A stretch of 64,000 bases of DNA, taken from the NCBI GenBank assembly GCA_014871385.1, contig CM026422.1:22189014-22253013 (forward strand), written 5' to 3'. The notes beneath the pieces are model-generated. The model was not told where the DNA came from and made no database searches. It saw only the letters and a list, made by a program, of their open reading frames with translations. A program made the translations under genes and the position numbers. The DNA comes from Ceratodon purpureus (taxonomy: Eukaryota; Streptophyta; Bryopsida; Pseudoditrichales; Ditrichaceae). Positions 54,588 to 64,000 of the stretch are shown one piece after another (position 1 is the first letter of the stretch; each line of letters opens with the position of its first letter).

Positions 54588-56894
54588 TCAGCGACCTGAG
54601 AAGATTTCAGATGAAGCCACAAAGGAAGACTGGATGTGAGCAGGCTGATGATCATCACCATTTAATGGCAATCCCTGCTCATCAACATCTTGGATGTGAT
54701 CGATGCCACTTGAGAAACCAGCGGAATCCGACGTAGGTGCAATGTTGAACTGGGAGTATCCTGGCCAGGAGTATTTCGCATGAGGCTTGCAGGTTGGCAG
54801 AGGAGGCATCCACATCTCCATATTCTCGGAAGACTGCAGCAGTTGTGACACTAGTTGTGTGGGTGGTCGGTCTTCGGGGTTGGGATTGCAGCACAGAAGG
54901 CCCAGTTGCAGCAAGTTTGTTATCAGCTTCTTGTCTTCCAGTATGGTCTCCGGGGTGTGGATTGGGATAAGGGGTATATCTTGCGGTGCGAGGTCATCGA
55001 AGGTGATTGAAGTTGACTCGGAACGAGTAAAAAATGTCCAAAGTTTTATGTCTGCGACTTGAAGTATGTTACCTGCTTCATGTGCTCGCCAGACCCTGTC
55101 TACTAGGATACCATGATCCCCTTGTTCAATGGCGGTCATGTCCAGCGGCCGCGCCCCGCATATTACTTCGAGCATTAGGACGCCGAAGCTGTAAACATCG
55201 CACTCCTTGGTTGCTTTCCCCGTGTGAAACATCTCCGGGGCCATGTAGCCTAATGTTCCGGCCATCATCGTCGTCTTCTCCATCTTCTGGTGGTCTATCA
55301 GACGGGCGAGACCGAAATCTCCTAGATAGGCGTTCAAGGTGGCATCGAGCAGGACGTTGCTGGACTTGATGTCCCGGTGCAGTACGCTGTGAACAGTACT
55401 ACATTCCTCGTGCAAGTATGAGAGCGCTGCGGCCACCCCACTCAGGACAGAGTGCCGCAGCCCTAAAGGAAGTGCCTCGACATGGTTCAAGCTTAATGTC
55501 GCCTTCTCGTTACCGCGGCGTTTGGAGTAGTGGTAGAGCCACTCGTCCAGGCCGCCGTTGCACATGTAGTCATACACAAGGAAGAGCTGCTCTTCCTCGT
55601 GGCACCATCCTCGTAGCTGCACAAGATTTCGGTGGCGAATCTGGCTGAGGCTGGCTGCTTCGGCTTGAAAACTCTCTTCTCCGTGCTTGGTCTTAAGTGT
55701 CATCTTTTTCACCGCCACAAGGGCACCAGAGGGAAGAGTGCCTTTGTACACGTATCCAAAACCACCGGTTCCAAGTAACTCGCTTTCGTTGAAGTTCTTG
55801 GTCGCCTTACTGAGCTCTTTGATGGTGAACATGCGCGGCACAAGGTTCTGGTCCACGAGATTGAACTTGTCTTGTTTCCTGTAAGATTTTCTTCCCCAAC
55901 ACCTTGTAATGAAATACCCAAGAACTACAAGTGCCGCAACGGCCCCAACGGAGACCCCGACGATGATACCGACTTTTCTCGTTCCGTTTGAGTTAGTCGG
56001 TAGATCTGTTCCGTTTGAGTTAGTCGGTATGCCGGTGGTCTCGAACGTCCAAGATTGGATCTCGTGAACCTCACTATATGCACCGGCACTTCCAGTAAAC
56101 CCAACATACATCTGGTCCTCTATAAGGCTGGTATATGTAGTTAAGGGCAGAGAAACATTGATCACTGGTTTCGTTGGTTTCGAGATGTTGTTAGACATGG
56201 AGCCTTTGGCAAAGAACACTTCAAGGATTTGCATCGCGCTATCATAATCGATCCAAGAGGTGAAGTAGCCTTCGTTAACAAGATACGAACAGTTCCGTAA
56301 GCCGACTCCACAGAGGTTGTGCGAGGAACTAGAGATCAAGCTGTTGATATTAACACCAATGTGGTTGTTACTGGGATCGTCGTACTTGGGATTTAGAAAA
56401 GTGTCAAACTCCACCGCAAAGAGACGATTGGAAGGTTTGCCATTGTCCTGGCTTCGAAGAAGGCACAAGGATCTCCCGGTTGCGGCGTGCCCCAGATTGA
56501 AAGTCTCTTTTCTGCCAAAGTGGAAAGTCATCCCATCTGCATGTAGCCAATTCCCGGTCTTCTCATTATACACAACGTTCAGGCCATAAATCTGGAAAGT
56601 GAAGACAGTGCGGAAAGAAGCAACTGTTTTAGTTTCGGAGTCTTTCAACCTCACTGGGTCTTTGTAGAACAGCTTCCCACAAGTATAGTTTCCCTTTGCT
56701 GATGCCCTTACGTTCAACAGAAAGGACCAATTCGTTTCATAATATGCGATATCGTCCAGTTGCAAGAAAGGGTCGGAGGAGTTGAAGTAGGAGAAGCTGA
56801 AGTTCTGAGCTTCAACAAGGACAAGAGACTCAAGAATAAGTAGAACCGATAGAATCAGAGGCGCCAGTATAACAAGGTGATAACTTGAAGCCAT
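54588..56894 (-). CDS. LecRK: L-type lectin receptor-like kinase, intronless
   Basis: This plasma-membrane receptor has an extracellular legume-lectin domain and a cytoplasmic Ser/Thr kinase. The 768 residues run from the ATG at 56894; an upstream non-ATG extension of the frame was ignored. A signal peptide spans about 1-29. The lectin domain (about 30-285) has HADGMTFHF and FAVEFDTFLNPKYDDPSNNH. A duplicated TNSNGT linker follows, then a membrane helix at about 308-330. The kinase has GTGGFG (375-380), Lys396, HRDIKSSN (Asp508), DFG (526-528) and APE (552-554), so it should be active. Oddities are an insertion of about 35 residues (about 617-655) before the conserved LLQLGLLCCNPNPEDRP and a C-terminal tail of about 80 residues. 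The single exon is normal for this family. The ligand cannot be predicted. Confidence 0.95.
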   Translation of the reverse strand: MASSYHLVILAPLILSVLLILESLVLVEAQNFSFSYFNSSDPFLQLDDIAYYETNWSFLLNVRASAKGNYTCGKLFYKDPVRLKDSETKTVASFRTVFTFQIYGLNVVYNEKTGNWLHADGMTFHFGRKETFNLGHAATGRSLCLLRSQDNGKPSNRLFAVEFDTFLNPKYDDPSNNHIGVNINSLISSSSHNLCGVGLRNCSYLVNEGYFTSWIDYDSAMQILEVFFAKGSMSNNISKPTKPVINVSLPLTTYTSLIEDQMYVGFTGSAGAYSEVHEIQSWTFETTGIPTNSNGTDLPTNSNGTRKVGIIVGVSVGAVAALVVLGYFITRCWGRKSYRKQDKFNLVDQNLVPRMFTIKELSKATKNFNESELLGTGGFGYVYKGTLPSGALVAVKKMTLKTKHGEESFQAEAASLSQIRHRNLVQLRGWCHEEEQLFLVYDYMCNGGLDEWLYHYSKRRGNEKATLSLNHVEALPLGLRHSVLSGVAAALSYLHEECSTVHSVLHRDIKSSNVLLDATLNAYLGDFGLARLIDHQKMEKTTMMAGTLGYMAPEMFHTGKATKECDVYSFGVLMLEVICGARPLDMTAIEQGDHGILVDRVWRAHEAGNILQVADIKLWTFFTRSESTSITFDDLAPQDIPLIPIHTPETILEDKKLITNLLQLGLLCCNPNPEDRPPTQLVSQLLQSSENMEMWMPPLPTCKPHAKYSWPGYSQFNIAPTSDSAGFSSGIDHIQDVDEQGLPLNGDDHQPAHIQSSFVASSEIFSGR

Positions 56895-57444
56895 CGTCCT
56901 GGAGTTGATGATCACTCGGTGCAGACTTTTAGTTCCAAGGCTACAGCTCTGTCAAAGCTCCTGCATAATATGAACTATCATGGTACAGAACTCCGAAGAC
57001 GGCGCTTACTTACAAACCCCATGCACAGTTTCTTCACTAACTTTCTACCGAACTGCAGTGCTCGGTACTACTGTGCTCCACCGTCATGGTCACAGGCCGT
57101 AGTGAACAAACCACTCGGTCGAGCTCCTAGAGTTCACCACTGATGTCGTAGACGATTCGGTAACCTTCACACCAACATCACGGACGAAAAACTCCGAAGC
57201 TGATTCACCTACACCACCATAACCTAAGCTCGTCGTGTCTTCGAATCTGGCGCACCCTGATGACAGAAACTAGCGAACCTGATGAAGCACCTCAAGCACG
57301 ATTATGTTGATTGATCTAGGATGCAACAACATGACGTGATTACTACTCGTACTACTCCAAGTCGCTCTCGGGAAATCGCTTACTCTCGCACTTACTAACA
57401 GTTATCCGGGATCAAATCTTTGTAGAGAATTTTTGGCTACATTA

Positions 57445-58782
57445 TGGTAGACGCACCTAAAATCACCACGGCCCCCAAAACCACCACCCCAGTATGATCT
57501 CACCAACCTCCAGAATATTCTAAAAGTCAATTGGCAGTCCTCATTTCGAGGACTAGTAGTCACCTTGCTAGTGGGTGAACTCTCACTGATCATAAAATAC
57601 AATTTTGGGTTCAATGATGAGCAAAATTGAGGACCACTATAATTGTTCATAGGAAATTCTAAGTTAGAAATGGGTCACTTAGTGCTTAACCCCTAAAAAT
57701 CCAGCCGTTTTTGGAAGCTCCAAGTTCCAAAACTGTCATTTTTGACCGCTTTGTGGGAATGACGGTTTGGACCAGGGTTTTTCTTTTTTTTAGACATCTA
57801 ACCATAAGATCTTGTACTTTACCCTCTTTGAAAATACTGATGAAATTTTCATCCGTTGGATGCTTACCATTTGTGAGATTATAACATTCAAAGTTGCAGC
57901 AAAAGTTTTTTTTGGTATAAACCGAACGACATAGGGTAAATGGTGAAAATGGGGACTTGATGTTCATTATCCCAAACATTTTGGTCATATTTTTTTCCAT
58001 GTATGTAATCAAGTTGGGTACCTCCATGCAAAATTTTAGAGACTTATTCCTTTTTTAGGACCTTCAAAAAAATAAGTTTCTAGAAGCGGGTCTAAAAACG
58101 TTGATATCGTAAAACATATATGACGTTACGTATACTTGGTTTTAGAAAAATCTAAACGGTGGTTAGGTGCCTTTATACATTTTTAATTTTTGGGCGAAAT
58201 TATTTTTGAAAAATTTCAAAATCTCAAATTTTGACGAATTTTGAAAGAAATAATTCAAAAATTTGAAGTTTGTCTTAGTAATTTTTGGAGGCTGCCCTTG
58301 TAAAATTGGTTTATTTTTTGACTTGAGTCTCTTTGGAATTTGAGTGGTGGTTTGGTTATGAAAATATTTCAAGGAAAAAAAATTAAAAAAACCCTAATTT
58401 TAAGCTGCCCGTTTTGGACTTGAAACCTAAAATTTCTAGATGAAGGTCTTAAAATTGGAATTTGGCTTTGAAAATTTTACCACACATACTTTGCAGTATA
58501 GGGAGCATCCAATAAAAATCTTAGGAAAAAATATGAATTTAAACCCCTTCATCTTGGCTGCCGAAAACAGCAAAAACCCATTTCGGCTTTCCTAGATTTT
58601 TAGGGGTTAAAAAATACACTTTGAGATTTTCTATAAATTTGAGAATTACAAATTTCATGATACAAATTTTTGCATCCCTCATGAAATCCTATTTTGATGA
58701 TTAGAATATTTTTTAAAGAAATTTTTGAATTGCTAAATAAAGGTCAGATTGCTTAAGTTTGTGGTTCTAGGTGCGTCTACCA
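57445..58782. mobile_element. Outer TIR element containing a nested TTAA element
   Basis: The termini TGGTAGACGCACCTA (left) and its complement (right) form inverted repeats of about 22 bp. TA flanks each end (57443-57444 and 58783-58784), pointing to a TA-inserting, Tc1/mariner-type element. A second unit (57687-58610) sits inside it. A partly similar 'ggtagagacacctaaaaccacc' occurs near 8694. Confidence 0.6.
57687..58610 (-). mobile_element. TTAA-flanked TIR element, copy 2
   Basis: This 924-bp element is the inverted relative of 6841-7778, with TTAACCCCTAA / TTAGGGGTTAA ends. Because copy 1 has no TGGTAGACG borders, this unit moved independently and was probably nested into the outer element. 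No transposase frame. Confidence 0.7.
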
Positions 58783-58784
58783 TA

Positions 58785-61518
58785 ATCGCAGACTCCATAC
58801 ATTGTGGGCATGCAGATCGTACAGCTGCAGTCTGAAAAATAGTTCCGGTGCGGACACTGTTGGCGGCAACCTCACTTCCATAAGTTCCATGTTGAAAATT
58901 TGGGTCCTGCCAGAATTGTCAAGGAGCAACGCACGAGGATGGCTTACCGCACGAATATTTATTTATTTTTTAAAAAATAAGTTCGTTTTCTAGAACTGGA
59001 TTTTTTTCATTATCAATTTTTAACAAAAGTTTTTTTGATTTTTTAAATTTTTTTTTAATTTAATTTAATTTTTTTTTTTTTTATTAATTAGAGTACTTAC
59101 ATACCGGATAATTTTTTTTAACAAAAGTTGACCTCAAATGACTTACAAACTGTTTTTGGTATTAATTATTTTCTAATGTTTACACTTTCTATTTTTAGGA
59201 TTGTTTTTTGGGTGAACGTGCTATGATGCTACATTAGCAATTAGAAATTTTTTGCGGTGCTCAGAGATCCATGTGTGCTTTCATCCTTTTAGCGGACATC
59301 CATCCTGCCTGGTGCCGCATTTCATGAGACTTTCTTCTTGGGCAAGCAATTGTAAGACCCAAATACACCGATTTATTATTCAAGCAAAGCAAATTATGGC
59401 ATGTGAAGCATTGGGAGGAGGTCTGTGGTATCGTTATGAATGGGTCTCTTTGTCTTGTGGAATGAGGTGATCCATAACATTGCTAATACGATTTTTTAAT
59501 ACTCCCAAAGTATTCAATTGGCTGAAGATGATTAAAATGGTGAAACGTATTCTTGTGCAAAAATCTGATCACTCGTACTTCACATTGCCCGGAAGTCATG
59601 TAGATCATAGACTTGGAGCGACAAATCTCTCCTCCCAAAGTTACTGTTCGAGGACGACTTCGGGGTCTGTAAGTCTGCAGAGCCCCCTTTCTCAGCACTA
59701 ATTTCCGCATTCATTTTCTACGCATGATAAGATTACATTCAAACGCATATAATTTAGCAGCACAGGTACTGGAAATCTGGAGCCCAGGGTGGTCGCAGAG
59801 AAAGGTAGTTTTCCAGGGTTACAACGGTTAAATTTGAGACAGATGGGAATAGGTTGGTTTGATTGTATAGAACGGAAGGCAATATATGTGGCATAGATTG
59901 GGGAAAATAATTAAGATAATTGGATGCTTTAGGATTAAAAGCATGAAAAATATTCGGAACGTATTTCATGGTGTGAAATATTAATAAGGTAATAAAAAAA
60001 TTCGTTTGTGTCCAAAAATTTAAAAAATAATAAAAAATTAAATTAAATGTCAGTAAGAGAGGGGTGTAGATTTAGGATGTAATGTGATGACATAAATTTA
60101 CTCCTACATTTGGATTAACTAAGTTCAACAAGCTAATATGTCGTGTAATATTCAAGATCATAGTTTAGAAAGATGAAAGTCACGATGAATCAGGTGAAAT
60201 TTTTGGAGTGAAGGAAAACTTTTCATGATTTTGATTTGTGCGCAAAGGCATGCACACAATTCTATCAATGCATCATTTATAATGAGGAAGTTCAAAACAG
60301 TGAGCAAGGTATAGGAGAATGAGGAATTTAAAAATTAAAAAAAAAATAAAAACAAAAGCAGAATCAAAATCAATATGAGGTGTCCCTACACAACATGCAG
60401 CCTGTCAAATAAATTATTGAATTCCGCATGAATGGACTTCAATGCATATAGGTATTGAGCACGTACCATTAGTTCACCGAGTTACTCCTCTCGCACACAA
60501 TAATGGTCCGACTACCCCATTGAAGAAGTCCAAATTGGATGTGCCCATATTGGTAACTATGATCGGAAGGCGACAACTTACAGTACATACGAACCTTATC
60601 TCAAAGGGGACTTACAGGCAACCTTCTGATTCACAGATGTGAGTTCATGGATCTAGGACTGCAAAACTCGGAACAGTAACGAACTATCAACAACGTTGAA
60701 TTGTGGACATGATACCGGTAGACACTACTGAAGAAAAAAGTGAAAACCTTCATTGAAATAGCAAGAGACTGTGACCAAGTTGTCGAGAGTTATCATATCG
60801 TGACCGAAGTATCACGCCTCGTAAAAATCATCAAAACAAACCATATGTGGCGACCATGTAGAGACACAAGTGGTTGGCTATTGACGTAATCAAGACGATG
60901 GAAATCTAATATATAGTTCGCTGTGGAATCTTTTTCTGAAGTGCCCAAATGTGAAGCATTGTTCGTCTAAAGAATATTATATTCGAACAGTCCATCACTT
61001 CGAAGAACACTAAACCTGAGAAGGAAATAGTCAAATGCTCCTTGTGCTACATCCTGATTTCTAGTCAAGCCAAAACAATCGAGCTGAAACCATAACTGTT
61101 ACTCACACAGTTGCTGCTTTGCAAAGAGACAACGATTGAGGTCAATACCTTGAAGCGCAAATGGTAATGGACATCACAATTACTGCATTTGTGAAATTCT
61201 GCTAAAAGTTTAATAACTGAAAAATGTACATGGACAACTTGGTCAGGAAACTGCTCGTAGATTCAGAGTTCAGAGGTAGACCCCAGACGCCTGATTTTCA
61301 GGGTGTGCACAGAACGCGTGCTTAAAACTCAGCAAAAATAAAATAAAGGTACACTGTCTACGAGAAAAACTGCCACCAAGTCTATCAAAATTTTAGAAGA
61401 AAAGGAGTTCAAAGCAACTCTGAGTACGATCACGTAATCTAAAGCTTCATAACTGCATAAGAAATGCCTCCAAGAACCTTACTTCTGCCCTACTATCCAG
61501 ACCAATAACGAACCACTC
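58785..61518. other. Spacer, no gene recognised
   Basis: This is AT-rich, with homopolymer runs near 59040-59090. Some frames near 59250-59710 look gene-like in composition but have no recognised relatives. The part next to 61518 is probably the TRM112 3' untranslated region. Confidence 0.4.
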
Positions 61519-62772
61519 TTACACCTCGTCTTCGTTTAGTAGCATGTTAGGAACACCCTTTGTAACAGGAAATCGTCGGTTTGTTTCTGGACATATCAGG
61601 GCACCCTCTTCCAAATGGACCTTCGCAAACACACACAAGCAAATTGAGTTCAGCAGATTCCGAAGATATTCGAGTGGTGATATAAGCTAGTACAATGTAT
61701 CTATAATAACCATGAACACGTCACTGCGTTCTAAAAGAAATTCAAAAACATAATTAAATTTAGATGTGGTCTATGGAAAAATGCAGAGTTCATGAAAGTC
61801 ATGAAAGGCACAGTTCAACCGAAACAAGATTGCACTCTCAATTGCAACAATATTTGTTACCACGGATTGAACAACAATAATATCCCAAAATTACCTCAAG
61901 CAACGCATGGTGAAACTTCTGGAGGAAATCCTCGTCTTCCAACATAGCAGGTTCGACCTGCTCGGGAATGTCATTAAGGCCCAACTGCAACGCATAAATC
62001 AAGAGTTAAAACCTCTGCACAGACTAAAACCCCTAAACTTTGACCATCACACGCACACAGTAAATGGATTCCCAAAACATGCAACAACTGAAATGCCGAA
62101 TCTCTAAAAAGAAATCACCCAAAGTCAAATTGTGCCTCGTCGCAGGCTCTCGATCAGCGTCATAGTCTTTTTCTACGTCGAACCGAACAAGTACAAACCG
62201 CATAAAATCTCTTTCGGAATCCCCGTACAGATCATAATTCTGACAGAAACCAGATGCAGAAAGAACAGAATCACTCCAACCTACTCCCCTGCAATCAAAA
62301 CCCTAAGTCACTGCAAACCGCATCAACTATCACCAAAAAAAAATCCCCATCGCCGCCAGTAACAATCATCATAGCGGAGTCCCGACCAGCATTCAACCTC
62401 ATCCTACTTCACATCATTGCCGCGACGGGGATAGAGAACACGTAACCATCGTCTTCAAAACCCTGAACAGAAAACCTGCGACATGAAACCCTAATGCACG
62501 CAGTGAAAGAAGAGAATCACTCGAACCCCACTCTCCTCCCAAAACCCTACGTGGCTGCAAACAACATCATCACAGGTCGTGAGAAGTGGCATTACTGTGT
62601 GCGCCGCGTCGTGGAGCGCCTTCCAGTCGAGCTTGGGGTAGATATGGCGCAGAAAATCGGGGTTCATCTCGGACTCCTTGGTCTCGAGCTTGGTGACCTC
62701 GATGGCCAGCGGGAACCCCTTGGTGACGCCCTTGATGTTGCACGCCAGCATGTTGTGCGTCAGGAGCCTCAT
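61519..62772 (-). CDS. TRM112: TRM112 methyltransferase activator (3 exons)
   Basis: This small zinc-binding partner stabilises and activates several methyltransferases acting on tRNA, rRNA and release factor eRF1. Exons in coding order are 62596-62772, 61895-61984 and 61519-61620. They give 122 residues, close to the usual 124 in plants. All joins are phase 0 with GT...AG introns. The start [16 protein letters not shown], the middle [17 protein letters not shown], and the end [12 protein letters not shown]...[12 protein letters not shown] are characteristic. Only Cys residues of the MLACN and LICPET segments are present for metal binding, as in other plant proteins. Exon 1 is much more GC-rich than exons 2-3. 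The ATG at 62772 matches the family N-terminus exactly. Confidence 0.95.
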
Positions 62773-63734
62773 CGTGATCGCTCTGTATGTGTGCGTGCGT
62801 GCTTGAGTCTCCGCTAATTGAAAAAAAAAAAGGGGGCTTCCACGCAAATGGCGATCAACTCAGACACATATTTTGCAGCAAAATTGAAGCCAAGGTTTTC
62901 CAGTCTTGTGGAGAAACCTGGAACCCTAATCGATGCTCCTCAACGTTTACTTTTTCGACAAATTTTACTTTTTTGAAAGTGTGTTCTTTTCTAGGAGTAA
63001 TGTACTTTTCCTGAAATCTACGTTATGACGGAATTAGTTCAAACATGTTCTGGAATGGACCTGAATGTAAGCACTGTGTACAGACTCCGTGATGATGTGG
63101 CTTGTTTGACACTGAAATTCACACAAGTTTTGTAGGACGTACTCATTTTAGAATAAAATGTTCTAAACTAATTAATAGAATTACAACAAAAAAAATTTGT
63201 TTTTACGAAGAATTTTGGTAACTTTTAAAAATTAAAGTCAACCAGCGCCAACACAGACAGTGCAGATTTGGACGATAACGAGAAAGCGTTGCTAATTGAG
63301 GTGGAGGGTGTGGTCGGAGGAGATCTGTATTGCGTTACATCAACATGGTGCTGATCTTCGTCAGGGTTTGGTTCCATGGATTGCAGTAGAGGTGGAGGTT
63401 TGGAATTCAAGGTGGAATTTGTGAATGAAAAAGAGACTGCGAAAGAGTTTGGTATTACACCAACAGACCTGCAAAGACAGCACGAAAATGGTTTCTGAAA
63501 TTTCAAGAAATTAATCTTGGGTCTTAGCTGTTTCAGGATTTCCATGCAGATGAAGAAACTTGGAACTGGAAGTTCAGGAGTTGGGCTTCTCTAGTTTTGA
63601 CACAAGTCCACACAGCATCAAGTTGTGGAATAGCAAGGGACAGGTAAAATAGCTCCAGTAGTTCGCGAGCAGCTTACAAGCAGACAGCTCCTTGTTGGGA
63701 AGTGAAGATGTTCAGCCCATCCTTGAGCATAGGG
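62773..63734. other. TRM112 upstream region and spacer
   Basis: The first part is the TRM112 leader and promoter on the minus strand. The remainder has short open frames (for example minus 63225-63545) with no recognised relatives. Confidence 0.35.
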
Positions 63735-63956
63735 TCAGAGGTCCTTGCACAAGCTCCGTAGGGTACATCTAATTGAACAAACTAAATGTCTCATGAAGCA
63801 ACACAGAACATGCTGCCTATTGAACGCAATGCACGGACAGAACCGAAGATCACCAACGTCGAAGCATTCAATTCCTTCCAAGTAAGACCAGTCTTGGTTT
63901 CCAAATGATTCACATGTTTCCAAGTCCTCCTGAGCAAGCCTGGAAGAGTAAAATTC
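63735..63956 (-). CDS. Possible last exon of a gene running off the window
   Basis: After a good acceptor (tagattttttcag) at the right edge, the minus strand reads EFYSSRLAQEDLETCESFG..., continuing to a stop at 63735 (73 codons). The first 30 residues look like ordinary coding sequence, and the later Cys-rich part less so, so an internal donor may end the exon earlier. The family is not recognised and upstream exons would lie beyond 64000. Confidence 0.3.
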   Translation of the reverse strand, partial: EFYSSRLAQEDLETCESFGNQDWSYLEGIECFDVGDLRFCPCIAFNRQHVLCCFMRHLVCSIRCTLRSLCKDL

Positions 63957-64000
63957 CTGAAAAAATCTACATTAAAAACACCTGATCCTATCTTGCAGCT

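Noticed and set aside
62494-62817. Plus-strand frame of 107 codons
   Set aside because: It is antisense to TRM112 exon 1.

Overview
The window is nuclear DNA from a land plant. The ARF, thioredoxin-regulated NADP-malate dehydrogenase, L-type lectin receptor kinase and DGAT3-like ferredoxin-domain protein are plant-type, and the introns have GT...AG ends. Gene-poor AT-rich spacers filled with small DNA transposons, together with single-exon MDH and receptor-kinase genes, would fit a bryophyte or another non-flowering lineage. I cannot name the species.

Layout. 1-11.5 kb: repeat-rich spacer with a PIF/Harbinger-like element (1946-3921), a TTAA-flanked element (6841-7778) and the long upstream region of the ARF gene. 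11.5-16.7 kb: a complete class-A auxin response factor, rebuilt here as 15 coding exons and 868 residues, with a miR167-like complementary site in the PB1-coding exon. 18.3-22.3 kb: a diverged direct duplication of AT-rich repeat DNA with an inserted GC-rich piece holding a 69-codon ORF. 24.1-26.1 kb: a GC-rich promoter and an intronless DGAT3-like gene. 27.3-36.3 kb: a segmental duplication carrying two near-identical minus-strand genes (A, B), then a diverged plus-strand paralogue (C). They encode small proteins with three RWP-(x)-QGW motifs that I do not recognise. This is the best candidate for something undescribed. Copy A has lost the stretch that holds the TATA box in copy B.

38.6-40.0 kb: single-exon plastid NADP-MDH (minus) with both redox cysteine pairs. 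42.7-46.8 kb: a hAT-like element with an exact 8-bp target duplication, holding a 0.5-kb-arm foldback and repeated CTCGGATCCGAG palindromes. 47.5-47.8 kb: a small TIR element with a 9-bp target duplication. 48.4-51.9 kb: terminal exons of an unidentified plus-strand gene and a rebuilt six-exon minus-strand gene for a 282-residue membrane protein. 54.6-56.9 kb: L-type lectin receptor kinase (minus). 57.4-58.8 kb: nested elements. 61.5-62.8 kb: three-exon TRM112 (minus). The right edge may hold the last exon of a further minus-strand gene.

The genes do not form one pathway. They cover auxin transcription, plastid redox metabolism, lipid or Fe-S chemistry, cell-surface perception and translation/tRNA methylation. 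Exon joins were made by eye from splice signals, frame continuity and family resemblance.
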